DNA of 64,000 nucleotides from Lunularia cruciata (taxonomy: Eukaryota; Streptophyta; Marchantiopsida; Lunulariales; Lunulariaceae). A program made the translations under genes and the position numbers. Below the pieces are notes generated by a model. That model saw only the letters and a program-made list of their open reading frames with translations, was not told the DNA's origin and made no database searches. Below, in pieces: positions 44,798-58,800 of the stretch; positions within the stretch are counted from its first letter, which is position 1, and every line of letters starts with the position of its first letter. The stretch spans positions 2,175,001-2,239,000 of the forward strand of contig OX419756.1 of assembly GCA_948567375.1 (NCBI GenBank), given 5' to 3'.

Positions 44798-47700
44798 CCT
44801 CCTTTGCTGGTTTGACAAACTTACGGAACAGTACATGAAGACTATTTTGTGAATTTGCCGTATCCATCTGGCAGCCAGAAAAAGTTGCAGAAGTTGACGT
44901 TTTCCGTAGTAATATGCTGAAAGAACTGCCCGCATTCTTGGAAACGTCTCATGATCACGGTGCTAGTTGTCTTTGTTAAGAATAGTAACTCGTTGGAAGT
45001 GTCGCCCGAGACTCCTGGACACTTCTCCAGGCTGGGAGGCCTTGTGATCTCGAGGTGAAAACTTCGGCAATTTATAACGACTCAATTATTTGATATTGAG
45101 TTTTGTACGCTTAACGACGTTGCCAAAATCTACATTGGCAAGCGTCTAAGACTTGTATGGAATAAATAATCTGGGTTGCAGCTGCTTGCTTCTCTGTCTA
45201 GACAACTAATGATCAAGGCAAGGATCTCCAAAGTGACGATACTTTGTATCCGTGGATGGATATATCAATGTCATTTTACTATATATTCTTCATCAGGTTT
45301 CTCGAAGAGTTTTCATTAGCACGTATTCTGTTAAATTCCTGACTGGATGGATACCACTTCACGGGTTTCTAGGAGTAAAATGTGGTAAACCAACCTTCTC
45401 TCTGGTCATAAGGACGACCTTTATGGAAAGAACTGTTACGGATGATTTGATGACTTCATCCTGGAAGATGTATAGGCATCCAGAAGGACGAGAACGAGCA
45501 CTCTCAGGACTTGAGTAACATACTCAAGATTAATATACTCGATTCGGAAGATTCCTTCTTAGAAGCCATCGCTGAAGCATCGGTTCAGCTGACTTTGACC
45601 GCTTGAACCCGTCGCTGGGCACTCTGTGCTCAGATCCGTTATAGTCATGTTTAAGATGCTATTTTCAATTAAATCGCTATAACTTAAACCTCTATTTTGA
45701 TCCAAGTGCAGTCAAAGCCTCAGCACATCTCTTTGTCAATATGCATCCTATGAGGTCCACGGTATCGCGCGACTACGACTAGTACTTCACACCAGCAACA
45801 ACTTTCAAGTTATTCATTTGCAATCGGTTCGGTCTTAGCAGTTCATCCGATTCCCGATCCTCTGGTCCGCAGGCTGGCTGTTACCTGTTCATATCGAGCG
45901 GGTCCCTAATTTTTCAATTTAGTCTTGTGGTTGGCCTGTTCTTCCTGCTCTGGCTCAAAAGTCTTCGTAATCGTCATGAGGTTGGTCATATCGATCATAA
46001 TGAGACCTAGTCTCGTATTATCTTAGTCTCGCCGTACCGTTCAAGGACACTTGTTGGAGCTGTGGTTGACAACATGCTCTGAAAGGGTGAGGATATTGAG
46101 ACCTCAATATTTCTGTTTGAAATCTCATTCGAAGTGATAATAATGAGGAATTGGATTCAAGAGATAATTTTCGCAGATTTCTTCAGTTCTGGCAACAAGA
46201 CAACGCAAACATGACAACAGGTCTTTAATGAAAACAATCAACTTATATGTCTAATAGCGAGTTCGACCTCAATTTCGTGAATAACAGCTCAAAACAAACA
46301 AACCCAATGATGGCCCTGTTGCCTTCGCGTGCAAAGCATCCATGGAATTAGAGGTACTAGAGAGACTCAGAATGATCACTGTCGAAGACACCTGCTAACA
46401 AGCATATCCAATACAGAAAAGTTTTCGATGGTCGAAAATAGACATAATCAATGTTCTCAGACCTTAAGAGAATGCTATTCGAAGTGCTTAGTTTCTCAAT
46501 TTACCGTAGAAATTGACTTCATTGGACCTGCTCCCATTAAGATAGAGTGCAGGGTATACAGAACGTATGGACGTGGATAAGCAATTCTTTTAATACAAGG
46601 ATAGATCTGCTGAGAACCGAGAGCTGTAGTTTTGAAGCATGATGTTTATAACTAGTTGATTTTATGGCTCGAGCTACAAACGGTGCTCATCCAGGTTGGT
46701 AGTATTGATGATTCAGAAAATCCTCAGAGATCGGAAAGGAGGTCCTCAGCACTACAGAGACAAAATTATTGAACTTCTCAAACTCCCGTATTACCCGTGC
46801 TTTCAAAAGGCTGAGAAACTCTGAACGATCTCGGCGAATGGGGTTGCATGATGGCAGTGATTCACCTTACAGCACATTCTGAAACTCATGACCAGCACGT
46901 CATTCACATTAAGTGCTAGTTATCAGATGGTTGTGAGATTTATATGAAATTAAGATCTATCCTTGATCTCTTTAAGTTCACTAAAATTTATTTCGTAGGC
47001 GCATCTTACTTTCCTCGATGGTACCTGATTCTCAGAAAGACACTTTCATTCCGTGGATCTGACTCCATGCGCATTTCTCCTTATCTCCTTGACGTTGTAC
47101 TGATTGGCGGGGTCCTCCCTCTTTCCCGTCTACTGAAGTCTCCGGACCCGTCTGCTTGTCAGAAATGGTCACGCTTACTTCGCATTCGTACAATTTGAGG
47201 ATTCAAACAACCCATTCGACACTGCTGTTTTATTGAACATAAATAATGACAGCGTAGTGTTGAGTGACATTATTAAACAAGCAAAATTTACTGCAAACCT
47301 AAGAAGTTGGAAATTCAGGAGACTGAAGATAGTCACAAACCAGTTCGAGGACCTCACAAGCATGGAATAGAAGATATTTGACCTAGTATTGAGAAGTTTT
47401 CTTAATCCACTTGCTTCAGAAGCACAATAAAAAACGAAATTATATTCGGGTTTTCATTTCTTTTCCCAATCTGATGCATCACTTTCATACAACTGAATCA
47501 TCCCAGGCTCGTTTGCATATCTTTGACCCCACTTACCTACCTATGTTTCATATGCCTATGTACTGAGTGGGAAGCTCCAAGCACTCAGGGCATTAGCAAT
47601 GTGCTTGACCCTCAAAGTAATGCAATCGTAATCTTTAGAATCTAGTGCTTACTCCCTAATCCTTGACTCCAGTCATGGATATTACCGATTTAGATATGCC

Positions 47701-48575
47701 GCTGTTCCTTGAAAGCTGGTACGGGAGCAGAGGAGTCTCACACCATAAAAATGTACTCAGATCGAGTTAAGCGTGAAGAGTTAAACAAACTGTTAAAGAC
47801 TAACTTATACATGAATAGAGAGTCAAAGTTCTATTTCTAGATCTGGTTGTCATCAGCGATAGGTCTAATCGGAGGTTTTGAACTTATATGGTGGAGTGTG
47901 TGTGTGGTGTCGGTGGATAACCATGAAATTCCTTATACACCGTCTACTTTCCACTGTGTATATCCAAGATTGCGGCCTTCCAAGTTGCAAATCAGTAGCT
48001 ACAGTGGTTGGTGAGAACCGTGTATTGGACTGATCTGCTCGAAAAGGTAGTCGCCAACATTAGCGACCACCTGATGCAAACGAGTTTATGAGCGAGTTTA
48101 TGAGCGCTATGTGGGTCTAATCCTAATGACCGGCAACGGTATGGTTAAAGAAGTGTCACCTAAGTTCCCAGGTGAAACAAGAGATTTCCCTGACGTTCAC
48201 CTCCGACGGACTTTAGTCTGGAACGAAGCTTTCGGAGCGAAGCTTCCAAGACGAGTGGCATATTTCAATTTCACCTGTCAATTCATTCCGATCGCCATGC
48301 ACGTGTTTTGAAACTGCTTTCTACATGGAAATTCCGACCTACTTTTGCGATGAATCTCTGGTTAGTAGCCAGAAATGTCAACCCTCTCGCGGAGTAACCG
48401 TACGTTCTGTCTTTATGGACTTATATCCTCATGATCCTCCATTAATTCGAAGCAAAGATGGGATGTTTTACAGAAGGCTAAAGGCTAAACAGTTAAAAGA
48501 TTGATCTCATTTCTTCATGTTATAAACCACAGGGAAACTTGAGGTCCAAATGTACATGCATGCGTGTAGCATCAT
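44798..48575. other. Intergenic, nothing recognised
   Basis: Balanced-composition non-coding sequence. All frames are short and have no known family features. A small GCGAGTTTATGA duplication lies near 48082-48105. Confidence 0.35.
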
Positions 48576-48642
48576 GCATCAACGACTCTCCGTAGACGCT
48601 CGCATGAATTTCCGGAGAGAAACAATTGCGGGTCGTTGATGC
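48576..48642. repeat. Compact two-stem inverted repeat
   Basis: GCATCAACGAC (48576-48586) pairs with GTCGTTGATGC (48632-48642). TCTCCG (48587-48592) pairs with CGGAGA (48613-48618). The result is a continuous left strand and a 13-base bulge on the right. Function unknown. Confidence 0.5.
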
Positions 48643-51600
48643 GACATTCTTCGCAACAGAATTGTAGATTTAACGTCAAGGCAAACGAAGCATGTTCTGT
48701 AGCTCAACTAGCTATCCAAGTCAACGATGCAACTTCTCGGCTATTCTCGAGTATCGTTGGTAGTTATGCCCTCTTTCTTTATGTCAATCGAGTCCGATAA
48801 GGGTCCGAAATCGTATTCTGACAACAATACTGTCTCACGCACCTGCACACCACGTTGACTCGATCTGAAGAGTTGGTAATTTCATGAAGCAGACATGGAT
48901 ATTCTTCTATTTTGCCAACCAATCCACTCCCGTAAATGTTCTTGCACCGCGTAAATGCATGACGATGGGGGCTTCTTTGAGAAATTACTGCCGCTGTAGA
49001 AGTGTCAACCGTAGACTTGCTAAATAATGAAGAGCCGGATCCGCGGAATTTAGGTATGAGGTTGTTACACCACACAGCTTTGAGCAGTTGACTTGCTGTA
49101 TACAGAGGCACTGTTCCGAAAGCTTGCAGGAACCATAATTCTTACTGATCGGAACCTGCAATTCCTCGAGCAATTGCAATAGGAATTGTTTAATCATCGA
49201 AGGAAACTACACAAAGTATGTGCAAGCCGTAGGGCTACGTGTCAACCTGGTGAAATGTGCACGGGGAGCACTGCCTCCCGTATGCCTGTCTGGTAGCTTT
49301 AGTTTCATTAGTTGTACATCTCATCTCCACGTTGAAATTTCATAGCACAACTTGCCCATGCAGCCACTTTACTGCTCGAAAAGATGAACTTAGACAGCAC
49401 TTTACTCAACGTTCGAACTTCAACCATTCCTATCTTCCTTCTCCAGAGTCTTCCACTGCTCGGATAGTCGTACGCTGGGAATTGTGCAAAAGCTCAGACT
49501 CTTGGTTCTCCCACGGTCACTTACAGATCTCATGATCCTCACAACAGAACCGTTTCTCGAGACTCAAAATCGCTCCGGATTAAACGACATTAAAGTTCAA
49601 GCAGTTTAACTCCAAGACATTCTCCATCCCGTCTACTCAATACCCGATTGTACTATGGTCGTCCTGGTCAAACTACCATTGCTGTGGCGCACAGACCTCA
49701 TTGCTTGTGATGTCTGAACAAGCTGCACACACAAAGAAGCTCTTACTGCTGTTTTGGATATCTCTTTCATCTTTCTCCCAGATATCAGCTGATTGCAACT
49801 TTAATGTACTCCAACATCGATATCCCTCGAGATTCGGATGTCAACGGGAGTTTAGTCTAATTAAAACATTCTTTATGCTTCAGAGTCAATGGAACAAGAG
49901 CCAGAAGCTTTAGGCCAAAAATAGCTCTCGGACAAAGGGGCTGCGATAAAGGTAGCCATCCCTTTTGCCATTATTTTATTTGTACTTGGAATAGCGCCCA
50001 GTTCTTTCCCAATCGCCAATCTAGACCTGATTCAGTAGCAAGTGACACATAGGATACAAGGAGGATGGAAGACCCGTCAAGACGTATGTGTCGTTAATAC
50101 GGGCTAAGCACCAATAATCTACTCTTATTCCACCATTCACAAAGCGGTTGCCTCTCACCAAGCCATCAGCTGGCTGAATTCGGATCTGGCTGGCTGAAGT
50201 CCTCGGATGCTATGGCAGTCACGCGCCAAAGAGCTGAAGAGCCAAAGAGCGTATCCGTGAGACCAACCTTGAGCCGAAAATATCTCCAAATCGCGTCATC
50301 CCTTTCGAACATAGACCGGGTCGGTCGGAGGGGCATTGAGTACGAGTGCGTCCATTGACCAAAGCTCTATGAGTGAAGGACATTGATATCTATTTCTGTC
50401 CAGCACTGATGTGGCAAGAACTCCTCGAACACGCAGATTCCCGTTGCTAAACTAGAACAAGCCATCTCGCAATCGAAGCCTGTCGTTTGTTCTGTGCAAT
50501 CTCAGCGTTCTAACCCTACTCGTTCTTACATCCATACAGCTGGGTACTGCAAAAGCGCAAAGATAGCATGGTCGTGAAAGGAGTTCCATTTCTTCGCCAA
50601 TAAAATCTCATCTCTCTTCGCAGGCATCGCACTCCCTAAATTTATCTCTTGCTCTGGTTTGGTTCGCCATTGTGCCTCTTAAGCGTGTAATGGGCTGACC
50701 AAGTCGATAACCTTTCAGTCCAGTAATTCCTCCATATTGTTCTGGGTTCTCTCTCGATTTTGATGACCCTCAAGTTTTCTCTTTGCTATTGGCAAACTTT
50801 TGAACCATTCCCTATATTACATTCCCCTCTTGTTGTCCGTGAAGTGCTAAACTGCACTTTGTTTCCTGACAAATGTATAGTTTTATTTTATTTATTTATT
50901 TATATATATAGCTCCATCTATGCTTCTTGATTTGCATAGTTCAGACATTTTAGATGGGGCAGGGCAGATTCCTCCTACCAATGCTATTGGGGTTTAGCCA
51001 CACTTTACCCTCTTTGTCTTTTCCTTCTAAGGCTTGATGGGTCTTACCATCCTTCTTGCTTTCACACGCAGTAACGTTTTACACTTCTTGACTGTTCCGA
51101 GATTATTTTACTTCAAAACTGATGATTGTCGAAACGCGTTATGTCCAATTTTTGTAGTAAGCTTTAACTCCAGATAGGGCTCCTCGTTGTTGCTTAGCCG
51201 TACCCCTACACAGTAAGCAGTTTGGTGCTAAGGACGGATCCAGGCAACTGAAATTCAATGGACATTCAAGTAAGACAAGAAGCTGATTTTTCGTTCGGTA
51301 AGGAACGACTCACATTTCACATACACATAGTATAAAAGGATAAGAAGATGACGGGAAGACAGAGTCAAGAAGGATAAAACCTAAGAGGTGTAATGAGCCC
51401 ATGCCCAATAGCACCTAAATGAGAAAAATCTTTCTTACTTCATCTTACAATGTTAGATCTATGTAAGTCATATAAACATCCCAACAAATATTACTTAGTG
51501 TGATTGTTCTTTTCAGGGCTCTTTATAAAACAAAGGATACATTCTCTTTAAAAGTAAACCTCCTTATATATATGGATATGGCAAGCAAATCCTTGATACA

Positions 51601-52121
51601 CTTGCAAACACAATATCCATGTTATGTTATGTATAACCTTGAGGTTAGAGGAACAAAGATATGTGGGTCATTTCTTTGTTCTCCCAACCTCAAAGTCATA
51701 CACTTATATTCAGAAACTTTAGTTACTACCTCTCCACCCTTTGCCCATCCAAAGGATGAGGAGGGGTAAACCCCTCCTTCAAAATCGCATCATGTGGAGG
51801 ACCCATGACCACAACATAACATCCGCAACTATCACCTGATTACCTTGGACTTGTATATATCTACACCAACTAACTTGTGTTGTTTGCATTACATATTAAT
51901 GCTTTTCTATCACAAAACTATATCAATGAGTGGATCATATGTAGTTACACTTTTTCCTCTGAAAAGGCAATGATAATAAGCAATCTGCACCTCTACTACA
52001 TTTAAAGTGACACCACACTTAAAAGTCAGTAATAGAGCACAGTTGATGAGCCAAACCTAGAGTGAACTTTATCACTATGATAAAGTAGTTGATAGTCAGA
52101 ATGCCAGAATGCAAGGTCTAG
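48643..52121. other. Intergenic, becoming AT-rich from about 50880
   Basis: No gene recognised. A TTTA/TATA run lies at 50880-50910. From about 51300 the composition becomes AT-rich like the retroelement zone that follows. Confidence 0.35.
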
Positions 52122-52450
52122 CTAGGATCCAAGTGCTTGTACACTTGCCAAAAAAATTGCAAAGATGCAATGCAATATTGCTACTACTCCACCTACAACA
52201 ATATTTCTTGTCAAATTGAATGGGTTAGCCACCTTCTTGCTCCTCAACATAACAAAAGCTCCATTTGAAACATTCAAGACTCCTTGCTCAGCTTTCCACT
52301 TCCAACCATTTGATTCCAAAGTATCCAACTATATCAAATTCTTAAACAAATCAAGAATATGTTACAAGAGTTCTTACAAGACCATCAAATATTTTGATAC
52401 AAATTCTATATATTCTTGTTGCATTATAGGCATGGTCATTCAATATGAAA
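52122..52450 (-). pseudogene. Ty1/copia fragment, protease end
   Basis: The minus strand reads IFDGLVRTL near 52400 and then LESNGWKWKAEQGVLNVSNGAFVMLR (52325-52245). This is the region between the protease and the integrase of plant copia elements. Stops interrupt the upstream part. It is separate from the better-preserved copia at 60720-64000. Confidence 0.65.
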
Positions 52451-53501
52451 CCATTATTAAAATAATTTTAAGTATGCACTAATTTCTTGGACATATATAA
52501 TAGAAGTTACTTGAATCTAGTATCTAGGATTCAATTGAATGTATTCTAACATAATGACTATCCTCAAAAAATTATAAGATTTTCAACATTAACTTGATTC
52601 AAGTATTGACCTCTATCTCAACTAGATTCAAGTTTTTGACCTTTATAATCTCTCTCGATATGATCTAATTTTCACATATCTAGCATTTTGCCTTGATGTT
52701 TCATGATCTAGAATTTTTAGGTATATGAAGTGGTTCACTTCATATCTTGGAAGCTACATCTATGGCTGAACACTCTCATCAATTTTTTACTAACGATTGC
52801 ACACAATATACAATTTTGATATCAATCTAAGATATCAAAACCTCCAAGAATAGTATAACTTTTAGTATTCTTGGAGGTTAACTAAAGAATAATTATTTTC
52901 TCCTCTTCAAAGCAATGATAGTAATGAAGAGAAAAAAAAACAATATAAAAAGATTGCACCCTATTTTCCAAGACTCTAATAGTACTTCTTCTCCTTGCAA
53001 GGATGTAATAAACCTAAGGAGGAAATAGTCTCATCAATAATACTAGCCATAGACAAAGGATGTAGGACTTATGCTACTCAGCTTTACTCTCTAGCTTGCC
53101 CAAGGTCCACACCATCATAACCAAGTGGAATTTGTTGCATTATGTGGCTAAAATTGCCTCCAAAATATATACAACCCAAACTCACTCTTTCTATAGGTAA
53201 TTTAATTTTCTATTGAAATTTTTCATAGAAATTGAACCAAATCTACACAACATTTACAACAAATAAGGAACAAAAAAAGGTATATAAATCACTCTTGCAG
53301 ATTCTTCTCATTGCAAATCTACTTGTAGGCTAGTATGCAAGTTCTAAGCTAATGAAAAACTTGGTTGTGTTGTTTGGCCTTGCTTCTCCAAATTGCTACT
53401 CATACATCACATTGCTCAAGCTTCTTGACTCTGCTCCCAACACCTTGATGGAATGAACGATGTGCTCTCTCAAAGGTTATACCTAAATACTCTAATCACC
53501 A
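52451..53501. other. AT-rich, nothing recognised
   Basis: Low-complexity AT-rich sequence between two copia fragments. It may be heavily decayed element DNA. Confidence 0.35.
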
Positions 53502-54129
53502 CTACTCCATCTTTCCTATGTACCAACCCTCTTTGGTGTAGGTGGTTTGTATGCCTTTGTCCACTGCTTGACCAATATTGAACAAGTTGCACTTCAACTC
53601 TAGAATGTAGAGAACTCCTATGATGGATCCTCCTTGTCTTCTTGCACCAAGCTTATAAGAAATTGCAATGTCCTCCACTCTAGCAACCCAAACCTTTTGA
53701 TACATGCATTGGCCAAGATCCTTCTTCAATCTTCTTGAAATCTTAGAGCCACTCTTGTCTATAGGTCATGTGCTCTAAAGCTCCTCCATCAACATACCAA
53801 CATCATTGTCTAGATGATCAATACTTATGGCAATGCTAGAACTAGCAATGAATGCTATTAATAATCTATATTTTTAGAGCATTGCCTTGAATTCTAAGAT
53901 TAGCCATATTATGCAACTTTCTTCTTGGGAGGTTATGCTCACCTTTGCATTCTCTTGCCCAAAGCCCCTTCTTTCCACATTTATTGTAGCTTGTTCCCTT
54001 CTTCAGTTCAAAAATGTTGGTCTTCTTTTGAGCCCCACCATTTTTGCTACCTCTCATGTTTCTTTTATTGGCAACAAGAAAGGCTTTCTCATTTGAGCTC
54101 TCTTCTTTCTCCTCTCTATATCTAATCAA
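53502..54129 (-). pseudogene. Ty1/copia fragment, gag knuckle and protease region
   Basis: Minus strand, 54129-53866: Lys-rich gag tail with a broken knuckle (YNKCGKKGLWAREC, the first Cys now Tyr and the His now Leu). 53729-53502: VWVARVEDIAISYKLGARRQGG, then LGVLYILELKCNLFNIGQ-like wording typical of copia protease ends. Chromovirus G begins only 24 bases further right (54154), so G probably inserted in this copia. Confidence 0.75.
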
Positions 54130-54153
54130 GGTTTCTTCCTTGAGAAATCTTGT

Positions 54154-54601
54154 TGTAATACTATGAAATAAGCAAAAAATTTAGTAGAAGCTAATGAGTT
54201 ATTAGTCTAAGCTAGATATACCAAAAAGGAGATAGAAGAAGCCTGAGAATTTTCTAGAAGCATCTAGGAAACTTGTAGATAGAATCTTCTAGAAGCATCC
54301 AAGAAGCTTCTTGGTGAGAAGCTCCTAGGAATTTTCCAAGGGTAGAGTAACTTGTATGTCAAGCTAATATTTAGCTTAGCTTGTATGCCAAGTAAATAGT
54401 TAGCTTAGCTTGCACTCCAAGTAAAGTGGCTTCTATATGGAACCTTCCTTGGAAGTTTCTTGGGAATCTTATATACAATTTGCCTATAAATACTGAAGAT
54501 GAGCTCAAGTTAGGCATTTGGAGTTTCCCTCACTTGAGCATTTCAAATATGACTTCCATTTTGATATTCTATTCTCTTATTACTCTCCTTGGTCTTTTAC
54601 A
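54154..54601 (+). repeat. 5' LTR of element G
   Basis: The LTR is 448 bases, starting TGTAATACTATG and ending CTTTTACA. Repeated AGCTTAGCTTG spacers and TATAAATA at 54485-54492 are shared with C and F. Confidence 0.88.
54255..54330 (+). promoter_or_regulatory. Heat-shock-element-like cluster in LTR of element G
   Basis: TTCTAGAAG occurs at about 54255 and 54287, and GAAGCTTC at about 54303-54310. This is an eroded or ancestral form of the array in C and F. It lies about 170 bases upstream of the TATA box, further than in the other two. Confidence 0.55.
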
Positions 54602-54772
54602 TTGGTATTAGAGTAGGAATAGGATGGATGGAATCTATGGAACATTAAATCCATTTACTCTAAACCATTGGGATTACCATATTTGTGTACTACCAAAGCA
54701 TCATTTTATCAAATTCATCATTTTGCACTTTGGTTATAATTCTTTGAACACAATCAACTTGTTTGAGGAATC

Positions 54773-54806
54773 CTTGGTCCTTGATCCTTGATCCTTGATC
54801 CTTGGT
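54773..54806. repeat. 7-base tandem repeat (CCTTGAT)
   Basis: About four copies of CCTTGAT/CCTTGGT in tandem, within the leader of element G. Confidence 0.8.
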
Positions 54807-54997
54807 AACTTATAAAGAGCAATGGATGTGTTGCATTTATGTACATCTCCATTTGTGTGTTGATTTAGGTAGTAACAAGAGTGTAGTTTAATAAAGTAAT
54901 AATCATGGCAACAATGCCTAAAGTTATCATTGCTATATAGCAAAAGATCGGCATCTTACTTGATTGTTGGATGAGCAAGATCATGATGGGTAATAGA

Positions 54998-55026
54998 AAC
55001 AACAACAACAACAACAACAACAACAA
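54998..55026. repeat. (CAA)n microsatellite
   Basis: About nine CAA units in the gag leader of element G. Confidence 0.9.
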
Positions 55027-55800
55027 ATGAGAGAGCAATGTTCCAAGAAGAAGAATAAGAAGAAGAAGACCAAGTGTAGTTTCTTAAACCTAATCCATTA
55101 GAAGGTAAGAATTTATTGGATGCAATGGAGAACTTTGAATTTGATTGTGAGTAGTACATTGAAGCTACATCCTTGGGATGATTGAAAATGAATCCTCTTG
55201 GTTTCAATTCAATTAGAGGGAGTGGCTAAACTACGGTGGAAATTTTGGGTAGAGTAGACTCAATGAAAATTTGTTGCACCAAATTTCAATATAAGAGGAC
55301 TTCAAGAGTTGAAATCATTAGGAGATTCCAAGCCATGAATGGTGCATTAACTACAAGAGTTTAATTGGTAGAATTAAGACAAGTTGACTCTATGTAGAGT
55401 TACATCTCTCAATTTTGAAACACCATGATGTTGATTCCAAATATACATGAAGGCAACGCCTTAGATTGGTTTGTGAGAGGCTTGAAATTATGCACCAAAG
55501 TAAAAGTAACTATATGTCAATCCAAACATCTAGAAGAAGCCATGCAAATGGTTGAGTGCTTTAACTCCTTGGCTACCATAACTTGGTCTTAACGTAGACC
55601 TTTCCTAAACCTACAAACACACCAAGCACATGTGGAAGAGTCAAAACCAAAGAAAATTGATTTCATCCAAGGAAGACCACTTGATAGAACAAATTGAGAA
55701 TGATTATGACAAAATGGTGGTTTTTATATTGTTGCCAGATTGGACATTGCCTCATTGAATGTCCAAGTAAGAATAGATGACCTTGACCCATTACTCAAAT
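55027..55800 (+). pseudogene. gag: Gag of element G
   Basis: Read across stops. A gag core (GNALDWFVRGL near 55452, CTKVKVTICQSKHLEEAM) is followed by a knuckle at about 55722-55764 (LYCCQIGHCLIEC), whose first Cys is now Phe. No long frame survives. Confidence 0.65.
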
Positions 55801-55859
55801 GGCATTCTTGGAACACAATGATACAAGAAAAAAAGAGTCCCACTACTTACTAGGAACCT

Positions 55860-58800
55860 AATTTGCTCCAATGGGATTGAAGTCTCACCCTATGCAAATT
55901 TGATCTAAGAACTAGGTATTCCTATCAAGGTGATGTCAAGTAGTAAATTGATGATGGTGGATAGTAAGAAGAGTCTTTCATTCTATACCTCCCATCTTGT
56001 TGCATTCAAGAATGGGAAAGAATATTTAGAGAGCATGAGATTCATATATCATTCTAGGTTTTCCTTGGCTTGAATGTCATAAGGTTCAATTTGATTCAAG
56101 TACAACACCAAAATAAAAATTATTGATTAGATTATCTTTCACCTTTGAAAAAGACACTTAAAAATAGTCAATCCCAAAATAGGAATTTTGTCAACGTAGC
56201 AATTGTTAAGAAAATTTGGGGGAAGTCATTCCCATTTTAGTAATGTGGATCAAGACAATTGCACAAGGAGAACCTGATGAGGATCAAAGGTCTCAACAAG
56301 CAATGGTTGATCACATAGTTCAAGAGGTTGTAAATGTGTTCTCAAATGATCTTCCAAAAGGGTTACTCTTTGATTGAGGTATGCTCTTCAAAATCAAGCT
56401 ATTACTAAGTAGTACTCTTGTGAGTAGACCAATCTATTGGCTCTCACCAAAGGAGTTAGAAGAGCTCTGAACAACACTAACCAAGTTGTTAAAGAAAGAT
56501 TTCATATGATATGGTACATCTTCTTGGGGAGCACAAATACTATTTGTTCCAGAAAAGGATGGTATACTACCATGGTCTCAAATATAAATAGTGAAGAATG
56601 CATATCCTTTGCTTGAATTGATGATTTGTTGGACCAATTGAGTGTAGCTTGATACTTCTCAAGTTTGATCTTCAAAGCAGCTATTGGTAGGTTCTAATTC
56701 ACAGAGAAGATACATAGAAGACCACCTTTTGTATAAGGTATGGGCATTTTGAATGGAGGGTTTTACTTTTTGGGCTCACTAATGCTCTACTAGTCTTTAT
56801 GGATCAAATGCATTGGGTGTTAAATGACCTATTGGATTGATACATGGTAGTGTTCATTGATGATATTTTGATTTACAATAAGATGGAGGTAGAACACAAG
56901 AACCATATCTAAGAAGTCTTGGGAAGACTATAACACTAGAAATTCTATTATAAGACGTCCAAGTGTGCTTTTTGGCAAAAGGAAGTTACCTCTTGGGCCG
57001 TAAGGTTTCAGTGGAGGAGATCAAGATGGAGAAAATCAAGGCCATATTGACTAGCCTACTCCTAAGGATACCATGGAAGTTTGGGGATTTAATGGATTAG
57101 CCAGTTTTATTGATGGTTCATCCATCATTTTTCTCTATGGTTGCACCACTAATCAACCTCTTGGGGAAGAAAATAAGTTCAAATGTAATACCAAGCAAGA
57201 AAATTAAGGATATGTTGTCTTCACAATCCATCATCTAACCATGTGATCCTCAATTACATTGTGTAGTTGATTTTGATGCTTCTAGCTAGACTTGTGCAAA
57301 TACTCAAAACAACTAAAAATGGCTTAGCCAGCTAGTTGGAACAAATAGCCAGCCAATTCACATGATTTAAAGAGCCAGCTGGTTGGACCAAGCCATGGCT
57401 AAATTTTAGAGTTCCAAAACAAAAGTAACGCTAGTTGGCTATGAAACATAATTCATCATATGAGAAATAATTCTACTTCTTATATACCAAAAATAAAATC
57501 AAAACTTTACATGTTAGATGGGTTAGAAAATTCTCAACAAACCAAAGGAAAAATGAACAATTCATATGTGAGCAATTTTATTGCTTGAGAATAATCTCTT
57601 TGGTTTTTTCCTACTACAGTCAAGACTTTATGTTCAGAGTCATTGTTTGAGAACTATATTTGAGACCTAATGTTTAGAATTCTTTGCTTGAGGACTATTT
57701 CTGCATATTGCATACTATTGCTAGCTATCTATCTACTTATGTGATGTAATCACTCTTACTTAATAATATGACTTGAATTAAACTTAAAAATGTAAACTAG
57801 ATTAGTTGGGTCAAACCACAACTAGCTCGCTATAATTTTTAGTGAGCTGGCTAGCCATAAGCCATTGCCCAAGTCTACTTCTAACTTTGCCATTGGATTT
57901 GTATTGCAATAAGCATTCTCAATTGGATTGCATCCCATAACCTTTGTATCTTGATGACTAAATGCAACATAAAGGAATTATTCTGCCCATGATCAAGAGC
58001 AATTGGAAATAGTATATGAAACCAAAGTGTGGCAACATTATCTCTTGGGAAAATAGGTGACAATACTGACTGATCAAAAACCCTTATTCTGACCTTTGGA
58101 GCACATGAAGAGATGGTATCATCAATGGGAGGAGCAACTACAATTTTTTGACATCAAGCTTGAATACAAACCAAGAAAGTTCTATATCATTCCCAATGAC
58201 CTGATTTGAAGATTCTTCTTGAATCTCTCACAACAACAACAATTACCACAATGTCAATTGACTCAAAGGTCTACATTGAGTTCAAGACTAATTTACAACA
58301 AGATCCTTTCTTGAAGTTGTTGCAAAGTGATCTTGCATCACATCACAAGGATTATAACACTTTCTCCTTCAAGGAGGGCCTTCTCTCCAATGAGAATTGT
58401 ATCTTTGTTCTATTGAGGAGTGATCTATGACTTGTGTGGTTTCAAGGGGCTCATGACTTACCAATTATTGGTCATATAGGAGTAGACGAGGCTTTGAGTA
58501 CCCCACAATGTCAATGGTAGTTTCTCAACATGGCATGAGAAGTTTAAGGGTTTGTTTAATCTTGTAAGAGCTACAAATGCAACAAAGCCAATAACCAAAA
58601 TTTGAGTAGATCCCTTCAACCACTACCAATTTTATCCACCTATAAGAACATGTGAACTTAGACCTCATCAAATCCTTGCCAAAGATAGACCAAAGTCATA
58701 CAACCATTGTAGTGTTTCTTGATAAGCTCAACAAGCATATTCATTTAGCACCTACCATGGATATAGTTGATGTTCCAATGTTGGCCAAGATTACTTTAAC

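Noticed and set aside
44502-49913. Several 60-110-codon frames on both strands in the intergenic zone
   Set aside because: No domain, no consistent codon pattern and no splice context. They are the length expected by chance.
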